Shown here piece after piece: positions 35,608-44,780 of a stretch of DNA of 64,000 nucleotides. The DNA is from Streptomyces sp. HSG2 (GTDB taxonomy: Bacteria > Actinomycetota > Actinomycetes > Streptomycetales > Streptomycetaceae): assembly GCF_016598575.1 (NCBI RefSeq), contig NZ_CP066801.1, forward strand, positions 1,670,501 to 1,734,500, written 5' to 3'. Made by a program: the position numbers and the translations under genes. The notes under the pieces were generated by a model. The model searched no databases and was not told the DNA's origin. It was given only the letters and a program-made list of their open reading frames with translations. Within the stretch, counting starts at the first letter, position 1. The number at the start of each line of letters is the position of its first letter.

Positions 35608-36039
35608 CTATCGGGGCGAAACCGGGCAGTTAGCCACCCCGCAGGCATCAGCGACCCGGATCAGCCGCGCCGCCTCCCCCAGCGCGGCACGGAGAACGAC
35701 GGGATCCGTCGTCTCCTCCACCCCCCGAGGCGGCAGCAGCCACTCCGCTCCGTCCGGCGGCGGGGAGGAAGTCGTGCGGCGCCCCGCCCCGGAAGCCCGA
35801 GAGCACGTGCTGCCGGGCACGTCCCAGTCCGCCGCCGTCCCGGCCGGCACCAGGAAGCCGAGGGTGTCGCGGCCGTCGTCGTGCAGCACCGGCCCGACGG
35901 CCTCGCGGTCGCCCCTCCTGAGAATGTCGACCGCTTCCAGACCCTGACGCACCGGAACGGTGACCACGTCGCAGCCGACACACGGGCCACCGCGATCACG
36001 GCGGCGCACGATCCGGTCGGACTCGATCCCGGTCTTCAT
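35608..36039 (-). CDS. Conserved small protein divergent from XRE/TPR regulator
   Basis: A 143-aa protein: MKTGIESDRIVRRRDRGGPC, then VGCDVVTVPVRQGLEAVDILR, VGPVLHDDGRDTLGFLVPAGTAADWDVPGS, GAEWLLPPRG and a C-terminal helix VLRAALGEAARLI. It resembles a group of Streptomyces proteins, encoded beside HTH regulators, that have a beta-rich core with the LGFLVPPG-W-PG motif. Their function is not known. The ATG at 36039 was chosen for GGAGG 5 nt upstream. It is divergent from the XRE/TPR gene, so the two are likely a regulatory pair. Two Cys (PCVGC) near residue 20 could bind metal. Confidence 0.8.
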   Translation of the reverse strand: MKTGIESDRIVRRRDRGGPCVGCDVVTVPVRQGLEAVDILRRGDREAVGPVLHDDGRDTLGFLVPAGTAADWDVPGSTCSRASGAGRRTTSSPPPDGAEWLLPPRGVEETTDPVVLRAALGEAARLIRVADACGVANCPVSPR

Positions 36040-36345
36040 ACCGGCCTCCACCACGGAACTCCTCCTCGGAACCAGACACCCGGGGGTCGGCCGCCTCCCG
36101 GTCGTCCGGTCCAACGCGTCGCGTCGTCAACGGCTACGGCGGAAGTTGGCCGCAAAGGATGGCAGTTCATGGCGGATCACGGATGAGATATCCGGTTTGT
36201 AGCCAAACATCGCATGGCGCGGTCGATACAGCGGGTACGTTCGTGCTCGCCGGAAACAGGGTGGCAAACGGGACGACTTCTCACATCACCCCCCAACCCT
36301 CCCCGGTCCGGCATGGTTCGACGGTTCGCACGAGAGGGCCCGGCC
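36040..36345. other. Divergent promoter region of the small protein and XRE/TPR regulator
   Basis: No gene supported. It is AT-richer than average around 36170-36260 (for example GATATCCGGTTTGTAGCC), consistent with promoters for both genes. No clear palindrome was found by eye. Confidence 0.45.
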
Positions 36346-37731
36346 ATGGCGTCGTCAACGGTGACCCCACCTCAACCCGAGCGGTCACCGCAACCCAACA
36401 CGGTCTTCCGAGGCCTGCGCGGTCGGCGCTCGCCCGCCGAGTTCGCGGCGGCGGTCCGCCGGGCCGCCCGGGAGATCGGCGAGCGGGTCAGTTGTGACGC
36501 GCGGTACATCGGGCGGGTCGAGTCGGGCGAGATCCGCTGCCCCAACTACGCCTACGAGCGAGTGTTCCTGCACATGTTCCCCGGACGCTCGCTCACCGAC
36601 CTCGGCTTCGCCTCACGGTCGTCCGTCCGAGGACGCCGGATGCGCGAGTACGGAGGGCAGCCCGGATCGTACGGGGCGCCGAACCCCCTCATCACGCAAG
36701 ACGACTACGAGGAGAGCGACGTGCTGCGTCGCGCGTTCATGACCGGAGGAGGCGCCACCGTGGCCGCCGCCTCCCTGGGCCCGATGGGCCTCACCCGGGA
36801 GGCCGCGGCCGTGCCACGCGCGCGGCGCCCCGGGTCCAGTGACGTGGGAGCCCTGGAGGAAGCCGTCCGCCGCATCCGCGTACTGGACGACCGGCACGGC
36901 GCCGACGGCCTGTACCAGCGGGCCGCCGCGCCGCTGCGCGCGGCCTACGCCCTGCTGGACGCCGGGGCCACCCGGCAGCGGACCGCGGACCGGCTGTACT
37001 CGGGAGCGGGTGAACTCGCCATCTCGGTGGGCTGGCTGGCCCACGACTCCGGGCGGTTCGACGACGCCCGCTCGCACTACGCGGAGGCGCTGGCCACCGC
37101 CCGCACCAACGGGGACGCCGGGCTGGAGGCCCACGCCTTCTGCAACACGGCGTTCCTGGCACGCGACACCGGCCGCCCCCGAGAGGCGGTCCGCGCGGCC
37201 CAGGCGGCCCAACGGGCCGCCGACCGGTTGGGCTCCCCCCGCCTGCTGTCCCTGCTGGCCCTGCGCGAGGCCGGCGGATGGGCGGGGCTGGGCGACCGGA
37301 CCGCCTGCGCCCAGGCGCTGGCCCGCGCGCGGGCGCTCCACGCCCGAGGACCCTCGGACGACGACCCGGAGTGGATGACCTTCTACGGGGAGGCCGAGTT
37401 GGAGGCGCTGGAAGCTCAGTGCTGGTCGGCGATGGGCGACTGGTCCCGAGCCGCACGGCACGCCCGGCGCGCGGCCGACCCGCAGGACCCGCACTTCGCC
37501 CGGAACGCCGCGCTCTACGCGGCGGAACTCGCCGACGACCTCGCGCGCGGCGGACGCCCCGACGAGGCGGCGGCGGCCGGGACGCGAGTGCTCGACCTGT
37601 CGGACCAGGTCCAGTCCGCGCGGGTACGGGCGATACTGGACGGTACGGCCCGGGTGTTGGCGCCGCACCGACGGGCGAGCGGTGTCTCGGCGTTCCTGGA
37701 ACGGCACGCGGCCCTGACCCGATCCACGTGA
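36346..37731 (+). CDS. XRE-like regulator with TPR repeats (NsdA-like family)
   Basis: A 461-aa cytoplasmic protein. An N-terminal helix-turn-helix-like segment (RSPAEFAAAVRRAAREIGERVSCDARYIGRVESGEIRCPNYAYERVFLHMF) is followed by a Tat-like, non-signal stretch (RRAFMTGGGATVAAASLG). TPR-type helices then fill residues 170-455 (SHYAEALATARTNGDAGLEAHAFCNTAFLARDTG; AVRAAQAAQRAADRLGSPRLLSLLALREAGGWAGLGD). The architecture is that of the large Streptomyces family that includes NsdA, a negative regulator of differentiation. The ATG at 36346 was chosen for GAGAGGG upstream; an ATG 33 nt earlier is possible. A C-terminal hairpin terminator follows. The target is unknown; the divergent gene is the natural candidate. 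Confidence 0.88.
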   Translation: MASSTVTPPQPERSPQPNTVFRGLRGRRSPAEFAAAVRRAAREIGERVSCDARYIGRVESGEIRCPNYAYERVFLHMFPGRSLTDLGFASRSSVRGRRMREYGGQPGSYGAPNPLITQDDYEESDVLRRAFMTGGGATVAAASLGPMGLTREAAAVPRARRPGSSDVGALEEAVRRIRVLDDRHGADGLYQRAAAPLRAAYALLDAGATRQRTADRLYSGAGELAISVGWLAHDSGRFDDARSHYAEALATARTNGDAGLEAHAFCNTAFLARDTGRPREAVRAAQAAQRAADRLGSPRLLSLLALREAGGWAGLGDRTACAQALARARALHARGPSDDDPEWMTFYGEAELEALEAQCWSAMGDWSRAARHARRAADPQDPHFARNAALYAAELADDLARGGRPDEAAAAGTRVLDLSDQVQSARVRAILDGTARVLAPHRRASGVSAFLERHAALTRST

Positions 37732-37751
37732 TCCACCCAGCTTCGCTTCAC

Positions 37752-37771
37752 CACCGGGCTGAAGCCCGGTG
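37752..37771. terminator. Hairpin after the XRE/TPR gene
   Basis: CACCGGGCT and AGCCCGGTG, nearly abutting, 20 bp after the stop. The sequence is also reminiscent of the end hairpins of IS200/IS605 elements, but no transposase is near. Confidence 0.5.
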
Positions 37772-37951
37772 CACTGCGAACAGCCCCTTGGCGAACCGAG
37801 CCGTCCCCTCACGTGAGCGAACCGAGGCACGGGCCAGGTGTGGCGCGGCGGCGTCGACCACTTCTCCCATCACGCCAGGAGGCCGGTCGCCTTCGCCACC
37901 CTCCACGCCCCGCCGCCCCGGAGGGGAAAAGCAGCCGCACGGCCCCTCCGG

Positions 37952-38551
37952 TCAGACCTCCGTCAGGTGCCCCACGTCGTTCCAACTCTCGATGGCGGGT
38001 TCCCCGTAGGCCCAGCCGAGCACGGAGAGGGAGGCCGGACTCAGCCGGATCCGCGCCCCGAACCCCACCGGGAGCCCCAACCACCGCGCCCCGACGGCCC
38101 GCAGGATGTGGCCGTGGGCGAAGACCAGCACATCGCGGTCGGCCTCCCTGGCCCAGGCCACGACCTCGTCGGCGCGGGCGGACACCTCCGCCGGGCTCTC
38201 CCCCCGCGGCGCGCCGTCCCGCCAGAGCAGCCACCCGGGCCGGGCGGCGGCGATCCTCGCGGGGGTCAGTCCCTCGTACGAGCCGTAGTCCCATTCCCGA
38301 AGCACGTCCCAGGTGCGGGCGCGTTCGCCGAACCCGGCGAGTTCGCACGTCTCCCGGGCACGGCGGAGCGGACTGGTGCGTACCTCCAGGCCGGACGGGG
38401 CCTCCGCGTCGATCCCGAGGAGCCGCGCGCCGAGCGACTCGGCGCCGCGCCGCCCCTCGTCCAGCAGCGGCAGGTCCGTCGCGCCGGTGTGCCTGCCGGA
38501 CAGCGACCACTCGGTCTGCCCATGCCGGGCCAGCAGGACGCGCGGTGCCAT
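37952..38551 (-). CDS. Histidine phosphatase (phosphoglycerate mutase-like)
   Basis: A 199-aa branch-1 histidine phosphatase. The catalytic RHG motif is at residues 8-10 ([19 protein letters not shown]), the second Arg is in [15 protein letters not shown], the proton donor region is [17 protein letters not shown], and the second catalytic His is in [18 protein letters not shown]. The family covers mutases, sugar phosphatases and alpha-ribazole phosphatases; no substrate can be inferred here. The ATG at 38551 was chosen for GGAGGG directly upstream; the frame extends 14 codons further without a better site. It is transcribed away from the PAP2 gene. Confidence 0.92.
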   Translation of the reverse strand: MAPRVLLARHGQTEWSLSGRHTGATDLPLLDEGRRGAESLGARLLGIDAEAPSGLEVRTSPLRRARETCELAGFGERARTWDVLREWDYGSYEGLTPARIAAARPGWLLWRDGAPRGESPAEVSARADEVVAWAREADRDVLVFAHGHILRAVGARWLGLPVGFGARIRLSPASLSVLGWAYGEPAIESWNDVGHLTEV

Positions 38552-38746
38552 GGGGGCCCTCCGGGAAGCGAGCGGACGGTGCCGTTCCATCATCGCGCAC
38601 CGCGCCGAGGGGCAACCCTCGGGGGGATCGAGGCGTCTCTCAGGGTCGGGGGCTCCCGGGGGAGGACACGCTCTACGCCGTTAGAGTGACACGTCCGGCC
38701 GGCGCCGGGGCGCTGGAGAACACCGACGAAGGGGGCGGGCGACCGG

Positions 38747-39748
38747 ATGCGGCACACCGACATACCGGACGCCGAGGCGACCGCCCGGCTCCGCTGGTGG
38801 ACCGAACTCCCGTTGATCCTCGTGGTCTACGCCTGCTACTCCGTCGGGCGCCTGCTGGTGCGCGGCGACGTCTCGGACGCCGTCGACCACGGGCTGGCCA
38901 TCCTCCGGATCGAACAGGCGCTCCGCCTCGACGCCGAGCACCCGCTGAACCGACTCTTCACCCGCGAGCCCTGGATCGGCGTCCCCGCCGACTTCTGGTA
39001 CGCCTCGCTCCACTACCTGGTCACACCGGCGCTGCTGGTGTGGCTCTTCCGGTCCCGGCGGGTGCGCTACCGGGCCGCCCGGACCTGGCTGATGACCTCG
39101 ACCTTCATCGGCATGATCGGCTTCACCGCGCTGCCCACCTGCCCGCCGCGGCTGCTGCACGAGCGGTACGGCTTCGTCGACACGATGGCGCAGTACAGCT
39201 CCTGGGGGTGGTGGGGCAGCGAGGCCAGCGCCCCGCGTGGTCTGGGCGGCATGACCAACCAGTACGCGGCGATGCCCAGCCTTCACGTGGGCTGGGCCCT
39301 GTGGTGCGGGGTGATCCTGTGGCGGTACGGGGGCACGCGCGCGACCAAGGTGATCGCCGTGGTCTACCCGCTGGTGACCACGGTGGTGGTGATGGGCACC
39401 GCCAACCACTACTTCCTCGACGCCGTCGCCGGGGCGGGCGTGATGGCGGTGGGGCTGTGGTTGACCCCCCACGTCACCCGCGGTGTGGACCGGCTCCGCA
39501 CCCGGGTCGCCGAGCGGGCACCGGACCGCCCCTCCACCTCGATCACCGGTCCGAGGCCCGTCGCCGTGACGCCCTCTCCCATCCCGGTTCCCCGGTCCGG
39601 TGGCGAAGCGGAACCACCCGCTGTCGGTCGCGGATGTCACACTCTCGCGCGTGAGCGAATTCCACGCGGGCGCGAGCCCGGGATCCCCGCCGAGGCCGAC
39701 GCCGCTCCCGCGGGCGCGGGGGAGGGCGCTGCGGCACCGACTCGCTGA
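38747..39748 (+). CDS. PAP2-family integral membrane phosphatase/transferase
   Basis: A 333-aa membrane protein with about six helices (LPLILVVYACYSVGRLLV; FWYASLHYLVTPALLVWLF; LMTSTFIGMIGFTALPT; GWALWCGVILWRY; VIAVVYPLVTTVVVMG; DAVAGAGVMAVGLWL). PAP2 motifs are visible: CPPRLLHERYGFVD as the divergent first part, MPSLHVGW containing the first catalytic His, and TANHYFLDAVAG containing the second. The arrangement fits the AUR1/inositol-phosphorylceramide-synthase-like branch of PAP2, acting on lipid phosphates at the membrane. A 75-residue disordered tail overlaps the start of the nuclease gene by about 98 bp in another frame. The start is ATG after GGGGGCGGGCGACCGG. Confidence 0.88.
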   Translation: MRHTDIPDAEATARLRWWTELPLILVVYACYSVGRLLVRGDVSDAVDHGLAILRIEQALRLDAEHPLNRLFTREPWIGVPADFWYASLHYLVTPALLVWLFRSRRVRYRAARTWLMTSTFIGMIGFTALPTCPPRLLHERYGFVDTMAQYSSWGWWGSEASAPRGLGGMTNQYAAMPSLHVGWALWCGVILWRYGGTRATKVIAVVYPLVTTVVVMGTANHYFLDAVAGAGVMAVGLWLTPHVTRGVDRLRTRVAERAPDRPSTSITGPRPVAVTPSPIPVPRSGGEAEPPAVGRGCHTLARERIPRGREPGIPAEADAAPAGAGEGAAAPTR

Positions 39749-40838
39749 GCTGCGAGGCCCCGGCACGCCCGCGAAGCCCCTCGACGCCCGCGCGCTGGCC
39801 GCCCTCGCGGCCAACCCGGGCTGCGCGCGCCGGACCGTCCTCGACGGCGCCGGCGTCGACAAGGCGGCACTGGCCCGTGCGCTGGGCGCCCCCGCCGTCT
39901 TCGGCCGATCACAGTTCGCCTTCGCCCGGGGGAACGCCTTCGAGGCACGGGTGAAGGCGGACGGCGGCGCGCAGCTGCTGGGGCTGGTGCGCGATCTGCT
40001 CGCTCCGGACACCGGCCGGCCCGGGGAGGCGGAGGTGCCCGATCTCACCGCGACCGGCCCCGAGGGGCGGGTTGCCCGCACCGCGCTCGCCCTGCGGGAG
40101 GCGACCGCGGCCGGACGTTGGACCCTGCTGGACCACCCCCTGCTCGTCCTCGACGTCGCGGGCGTACCCGCGTTCCTGGAACCGGACGCGGTGGTCGTCC
40201 ACCCGGACGGCGTCTGGACGGTCGTGGAGGTGAAGTCCTTCCCCATCCTCGACGGCACCGCGGACCCGGCGAAGGTGGGCGCGGCGGCCCGACAGGCCGC
40301 GGTGTACGTCCTGGCGCTGGAGGAGGTGGCCGGCAGGCTGGGCCCGACGCGGCGGGAGCGGGTGGACCCCCGGATGCTCCTGGTCTGCCCTCGTGACTTC
40401 GGCAACTCCCCGACGGCGTGCGCCGTCGACGTCCGCCGGCAGCGGGCGGCGACACGCCGGATGCTCGGCCGGCTGACCCGGGTCGAGGAGATCGCCGATT
40501 CCCTGCCCGAGGGGATCCGTTTCTCCCCCGAGCTCCCGGCGGACCGGCTTGCGACCGCCGTGGGCGCGGTGGAGGCGGTCTACGTCCCCGAGTGCCTGGC
40601 CACCTGCGAGTTGGCCTTCCACTGCCGGGCGGAATCCCGGGACTCCGGAGCCGTGACCGCCCTGGGGCGGCCCGTGCGGGCGGAACTCGGCGCGCTGACC
40701 GGCGTGGCCGAGGTCCTGGCGGCGGCGCGTGGCGAGCGCGGCGACCCGGACGATCCCACGGTGGCGATGCTGCGCCGAGCGTCCCTGCTGCGCGCCGAGG
40801 CACTGGCGAGCACGGATCGGGGGGCGAGGTGTCACTGA
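39651..40838 (+). CDS. RecB-family PD-(D/E)XK nuclease with Cas4/AddB-like Fe-S cysteines
   Basis: A predicted DNA exonuclease of 395 aa (counting from GTG 39651). Nuclease motifs: GNAFEARV near 94-101, Asp179 in FLEPDAVVVHPDG, Glu193-Val-Lys195 in VVEVKSF, and QxxxY (Gln215, Tyr219) in RQAAVYVLALEEV. This set defines the RecB family. Cys58 lies before the nuclease core and Cys315, Cys319 and Cys325 after it (C-x3-C-x5-C). That split one-plus-three arrangement is how Cas4, AddB and Dna2 hold a 4Fe-4S cluster. The next gene starts inside its 3' end (10-bp overlap), and a helicase follows. The start is uncertain; GTG 39600 is possible and neither has a strong ribosome site. Confidence 0.85.
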   Translation: MSEFHAGASPGSPPRPTPLPRARGRALRHRLAELRGPGTPAKPLDARALAALAANPGCARRTVLDGAGVDKAALARALGAPAVFGRSQFAFARGNAFEARVKADGGAQLLGLVRDLLAPDTGRPGEAEVPDLTATGPEGRVARTALALREATAAGRWTLLDHPLLVLDVAGVPAFLEPDAVVVHPDGVWTVVEVKSFPILDGTADPAKVGAAARQAAVYVLALEEVAGRLGPTRRERVDPRMLLVCPRDFGNSPTACAVDVRRQRAATRRMLGRLTRVEEIADSLPEGIRFSPELPADRLATAVGAVEAVYVPECLATCELAFHCRAESRDSGAVTALGRPVRAELGALTGVAEVLAAARGERGDPDDPTVAMLRRASLLRAEALASTDRGARCH

Positions 40839-42421
40839 TCGGAACGCTCGCCCGACTGGAGGCGGTCTCGGTCGGGCGCGCCCGACCGAACGCCACGGTG
40901 CTGCACCGGCACCTGTCCGACCGGCCCCTGGTCCTGGTGCCGTTCACGACCGCGGGAGAGGTCGGAGCACCGGTGGGCGCACTGGTGGGCACCGACCGCG
41001 AGGCACCGCGCCTGCTGGTGGTACCGCAGCCGCGTGATCGGGAGCTGAGGTTCGGCTTCCTCGCCGAGCTGGCCGACGTGGTCCTGCCGTACCTGGAGTC
41101 GCACGCGAGCGTCGTGGAACCGGCCGAGCGCGCGGACACCGACCCGGAGACGGGCCGACGGGTCAAGGTCGAGGTGGAACTGTGCGCGGACGCCGGTCAG
41201 CTGATCGTGCCGAGTCGGGCGGGGATCGACCTCGTCCGCCTGTTGGGCCGTTCCACCCGCTTCCGGCGATCGGCCGAGCAGGATCCGGAGGCTCCGTACC
41301 CGGCGCCGCCGGGGGTGCCGCTGCTGGGGCGCTGGCTGACCCACTACGGGGAGCGGGCCCGGGTTCCCGGCTCCTCGCTGCTGCTGGCCGTGACCGACCT
41401 GCTGGCCCGACACTGGGCGACCGGCCAGTCCGCGCTGGAGGACCGGCATCTCGGCGCCCTGCTGGCCTGGATCGACCCGCCGAAGGGGGTGTCGGGCGCG
41501 GCGGCGGCGCTCCACGCCGAGCTGGCCAGGGACGCCGACGGCCAGCTGCTGTGCCCACCGGCCGGGCCGGCCACCGATCCGGCCTTCGACAACCGTCGAT
41601 TGGCACCGGCCGTCGAGCGGTACGACCGGGCGCGCGCGGCACTGGCCACGGCGGTGGAGGGGCAGGGCGCCGACCGGCTCCTCGGCGCGGTGTCCGAGGC
41701 GGAGGGGGAGATCGCCGCGCTGGTGGCCGACCTGGCGCGGCCCACCTGGGAGGCGGTCTGGCGAGGCCTGGACCTGTTGCGGACGCTGCCCGTGGGCGCG
41801 CGTGTCGAGGAGCGCTGGACCCGGGACCGCTGGTCCTTCACGTCGCATCGGGATCGGGTCGTCGCGGGCGAACCTCCCCGACCACGCCACGACGACGCCG
41901 TCACGGCCGCGACCAGGCTCGCGGGCCGGGAGCGGGAACAGGCGCGGCTCGATGCGCAGGAGGCCCTGGACGATCCGCTGGTGATGGCCGGCCGCCGGCT
42001 GGCGGGAGAGGCGTTCCGCGGCGAGATCGTGGAGGTGGTGATGGCGTACGGGGAGGGCAAGCGGCCCGTGCCGCGCCCATTGATCACGGTGCGCACCGAC
42101 GACCGGCCGCGGTGCGACCCAGGGACCAGGGTCCATCGCTCGCTGGACGGTCGGCCGCAGACCGCGGAGTTCGTCCGGGAGGAGGGCGAGGGGGTCCTGG
42201 TCCTGCGGATCCTGGACCGGATGGGTCGCGGGCGGGAGCCGGCCGCGGGCTCGGTTCCCGAGCGGGGGGAGAGCGTCTGCTTCACCCTCTTCGCGCATGA
42301 GCAACGCGGTGGGCCCCGGCTGCCCGACCCCTCCCGGACGCCTTGGACGCACGGGGGACCGCGCGGCGGGGAGACCGAGGCCGAGGCACCGGACACGGAC
42401 ACCGAGGAGGACGTTCTGTGA
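40829..42421 (+). CDS. Conserved protein of unknown fold between nuclease and helicase genes
   Basis: A 530-aa protein starting at GTG 40829 (GGGGGGCGAG upstream), overlapping the nuclease gene by 10 bp. No named domain is recognised. The N-terminal 120 residues look beta-rich (ATVLHRHLSDRPLVLVPF; RLLVVPQPRDRELRFGFLAELADVVLPYL). The middle is helical, with RVPGSSLLLAVTDLLARHWATGQSALEDRHLGALLAWIDP. Later come ARPTWEAVWRGLDLLRTLP and RWSFTSHRDRVVAGE. A C-terminal beta part ends RPRPLITVRTDD, CDPGTRVHRSLDG and a disordered acidic tail. Its stop overlaps the helicase start by one base. I infer a structural or DNA-binding subunit of a nuclease-helicase complex. Confidence 0.85.
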   Translation: MSLIGTLARLEAVSVGRARPNATVLHRHLSDRPLVLVPFTTAGEVGAPVGALVGTDREAPRLLVVPQPRDRELRFGFLAELADVVLPYLESHASVVEPAERADTDPETGRRVKVEVELCADAGQLIVPSRAGIDLVRLLGRSTRFRRSAEQDPEAPYPAPPGVPLLGRWLTHYGERARVPGSSLLLAVTDLLARHWATGQSALEDRHLGALLAWIDPPKGVSGAAAALHAELARDADGQLLCPPAGPATDPAFDNRRLAPAVERYDRARAALATAVEGQGADRLLGAVSEAEGEIAALVADLARPTWEAVWRGLDLLRTLPVGARVEERWTRDRWSFTSHRDRVVAGEPPRPRHDDAVTAATRLAGREREQARLDAQEALDDPLVMAGRRLAGEAFRGEIVEVVMAYGEGKRPVPRPLITVRTDDRPRCDPGTRVHRSLDGRPQTAEFVREEGEGVLVLRILDRMGRGREPAAGSVPERGESVCFTLFAHEQRGGPRLPDPSRTPWTHGGPRGGETEAEAPDTDTEEDVL

Positions 42422-43788
42422 TGGCGACGGCGACGGAGCCCGATTCCGCCGGCCCCGGTGGCGCGGTAGACCCGGGGGCCGAGGCCGCCCGGGCCACGGC
42501 GGCGATCCTCCGGGACACGCTGCACGGCTCCGCGCGCGGGGTCGTCGTGGACTCCCCGCCCGGGGCCGGCAAGTCCACCCTGGTCGTGCGGGCGGCCCTG
42601 GAGCTCGTCGCCGCCGGCCGCCCGCTGATGGTGGTGGCGCAGACCAACGCACAGGTGGACGATCTCGTCCTGCGGATCGCCGAGCGAAGCCCGCGGCTTC
42701 CGGTGGGTCGCCTGCACAGCAGCGACGCGGACCCCTACGACCCGGCGCTCGACGCGCTGCCGCAGGTACGCAAGTCGGCCAAGGTCTCCGAGCTGGACGG
42801 GCTCACCGTGGTCCTGTCGACCGCGGCGAAGTGGGCCCATGTGCGGGTGGACCGGCCGTGGCCGCACGCGATCGTCGACGAGGCGTACCAGATGCGCTCG
42901 GACGCGCTGCTGGCCGTGGCGGGCCTGTTCGAGAAGGCGCTGTTCGTCGGCGATCCCGGACAGTTGGACCCGTTCACCACGGTCGACGGCGACGAGTGGG
43001 CCGGGCTCTCCCACGATCCGTCGGCCTCGGCGGTCTCGGCGCTCCTGGCGCACCATCCCGGCCTGCCACAACACCGGTTGCCGGTGTCCTGGCGACTTCC
43101 GGCGTCGGCGGCTCCGCTCGTCTCCGCCGCCTTCTATCCCTTCACCCCGTTCCGCAGCGGCACCGGACCCGGCGAGCGCGAGCTGCTCTTCGCGGTCCCG
43201 CCGGACGGCTCGGGACCGGACCGGGTGATCGACGAGGCGGCGGCCACGGGGTGGGGGTTGTTGGAGCTGCCCGCGCGGCGCACCCCGAGGACGGACCCGG
43301 AGGCGGTGGGGGCGGTGGCCTCGGTGGTGCGCCGGTTGCTGGACCGGCGTGGCGCCGCGACATCCGAGCGCGGCCCGGATCCGGTCCCGCTGACCGCCGA
43401 TCGGATCGCCGTGGGCACGGCCCACCGGGATCAGGCGGCGGCGGTGCGGGCCGCTCTGGAGCGGCTCGGGGTCGTCGGGGTGACCGTCGACACGGCCAAC
43501 CGCCTGCAGGGGCGCGAGTACGACGTGACGGTCGTGCTGCACCCGCTGTCCGGCCGACCCGACGCCACCACCTTCCATCTGGAGACCGGCCGACTGTGCG
43601 TGCTGACGTCGAGGCACCGCCACGCCTGCGTGGTGGTGTGCCGCGCCGGTGTCGACGACCTGCTGGACGGCCATCCCTCCACCGAGCCCGTACGGCTGGG
43701 CGTGGTGGTCAGGTTCCCCGACGGATGGGAGGCCAATCACGCGGTGCTGGCCCACCTGGCGCGCCACCGGGTGCCCTGGTCGGGCTGA
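42421..43788 (+). CDS. Superfamily 1 DNA helicase, Upf1/Dna2-like
   Basis: A 455-aa helicase. Motifs are visible in order: Walker A/motif I in VVVDSPPGAGKSTLVVRAAL (Lys51), Ia in VVAQTNAQVDDL, motif II in HAIVDEAYQM (Asp153, Glu154), motif III in FVGDPGQLDPF, IV in VSWRLPASAAPLV, V in VDTANRLQGREYDVTVVLHPL, and VI in LCVLTSRHRHACVVVC. The DEAx box and QGREYD/TSRHRH pattern fit SF1B Upf1-like helicases, the class fused to a Cas4-like nuclease in Dna2. At 455 aa it is a minimal core, with no extra domains. It is translationally coupled to the upstream gene (start and stop overlap). Confidence 0.9.
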   Translation: MATATEPDSAGPGGAVDPGAEAARATAAILRDTLHGSARGVVVDSPPGAGKSTLVVRAALELVAAGRPLMVVAQTNAQVDDLVLRIAERSPRLPVGRLHSSDADPYDPALDALPQVRKSAKVSELDGLTVVLSTAAKWAHVRVDRPWPHAIVDEAYQMRSDALLAVAGLFEKALFVGDPGQLDPFTTVDGDEWAGLSHDPSASAVSALLAHHPGLPQHRLPVSWRLPASAAPLVSAAFYPFTPFRSGTGPGERELLFAVPPDGSGPDRVIDEAAATGWGLLELPARRTPRTDPEAVGAVASVVRRLLDRRGAATSERGPDPVPLTADRIAVGTAHRDQAAAVRAALERLGVVGVTVDTANRLQGREYDVTVVLHPLSGRPDATTFHLETGRLCVLTSRHRHACVVVCRAGVDDLLDGHPSTEPVRLGVVVRFPDGWEANHAVLAHLARHRVPWSG

Positions 43789-44156
43789 CGGCGTGGAGGT
43801 CGGCCGTGCCGGGGCCCCCGCCGCGGCGGGGCACCGGGCGAGTGCGCGGTCCCCGCTTCGGGCACCCGGTGGGCGCGGACCGGGGTCCGGCGGCGAGCGG
43901 CGCCGGAGGATCGGGGCCGGGGGCCGTCCACCCGGTGGGTGGTGGGCTCGTCGGGGGGCGGGCCACTCCGCCGGTCTCCGGCCGGAGGATCGTGGTCGCC
44001 GCCCGGTCGGGGCCGACGGCGGCCGGTCGGGGCGAGGGTCCGTCCCACCGGCCTTCCGGGGGCGCCGGCCGGCCCGACCTTCGTCGGTGGCCGACGCGCT
44101 CTTGCCCACGGGCGGGACAATGGATGGCGATCGACGACGTACGAGAAGGAGACACC
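43789..44156. other. Gene-free stretch after the helicase gene
   Basis: No gene supported. The DNA is strongly GC-skewed (G/C runs) without coding periodicity. The promoter of the following small gene must lie at its right end. No clear terminator was found by eye. Confidence 0.4.
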
Positions 44157-44522
44157 ATGGCGGAGCCCAGGCCGAGCCGGGACGGGGCGCGACTGCGCCC
44201 CGCGCCGCTGCTCTTCGAGCCCGCCGCCGCGGCGGGCGACCCCGAGCACTTCTTCGACCTGGAGTCCATCGACGACCCCGGGGCGCTGCTGGAGCGCGCG
44301 ACGGAGCTGACGCGGGCCTTCCGCGCGGCCACCGACCGGGCGATGGAGTTCCAGGCCATGGCGGCGGCGCAGCTCGCCGATCCGCGCCGGTTCGACCGGC
44401 TGACGGCGGACGGCATCGCCGAGCGCGCCGGATGGACGGAGGACTACGCGGTGAGGATGGTGGAGTTCGGGCGGGGCCTGTTGCGGGGAGACGGTGGGGG
44501 CTCGGGCGTCGACACCGGGTGA
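44157..44522 (+). CDS. Small conserved hypothetical protein, 121 aa
   Basis: A 121-residue helical protein: MAEPRPSRDGARLRPAPLLF, then AAAGDPEHFFDLESIDDPGALLERATELTRAFRAATDRAMEFQAMAAAQLADPRRFDRL and AERAGWTEDYAVRMVEFGRGLLR. GAAGGAGA precedes the ATG, a strong ribosome site. The second half could contain a short HTH (ADGIAERAGWTEDYAVRMVEFG), but this is weak. I recognise no family. It lies 260 bp before the first tRNA-Lys gene. Confidence 0.75.
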   Translation: MAEPRPSRDGARLRPAPLLFEPAAAAGDPEHFFDLESIDDPGALLERATELTRAFRAATDRAMEFQAMAAAQLADPRRFDRLTADGIAERAGWTEDYAVRMVEFGRGLLRGDGGGSGVDTG

Positions 44523-44780
44523 GGCCGCCCGAGCCCGGGGCGGTCGGTTTCGGCCCTCCCGGCCCGAGAACCGTCTCGTACGACCGGGCTCGGGGGCGGC
44601 CGAGCGGGCGTTCGGCGTGCGGGGCGTTCGGACCGGGCGGTGCGGGCCTCGGTCCGAGCGAGGGTGGCGGGCCGGGGGTACGCGGGGCCGCGGAAGGCCG
44701 CGGGGCGTGCCCCCTGGCTCCCCGGGGAGATCGGTTTCCCGTCGCGCCGGCCCGGATGCTAAGGTCTACGACGTCACCAG

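Noticed and set aside
41344..44109. 921-codon minus-strand frame
   Set aside because: Covers the unknown protein and helicase genes in antisense; no recognisable motif.
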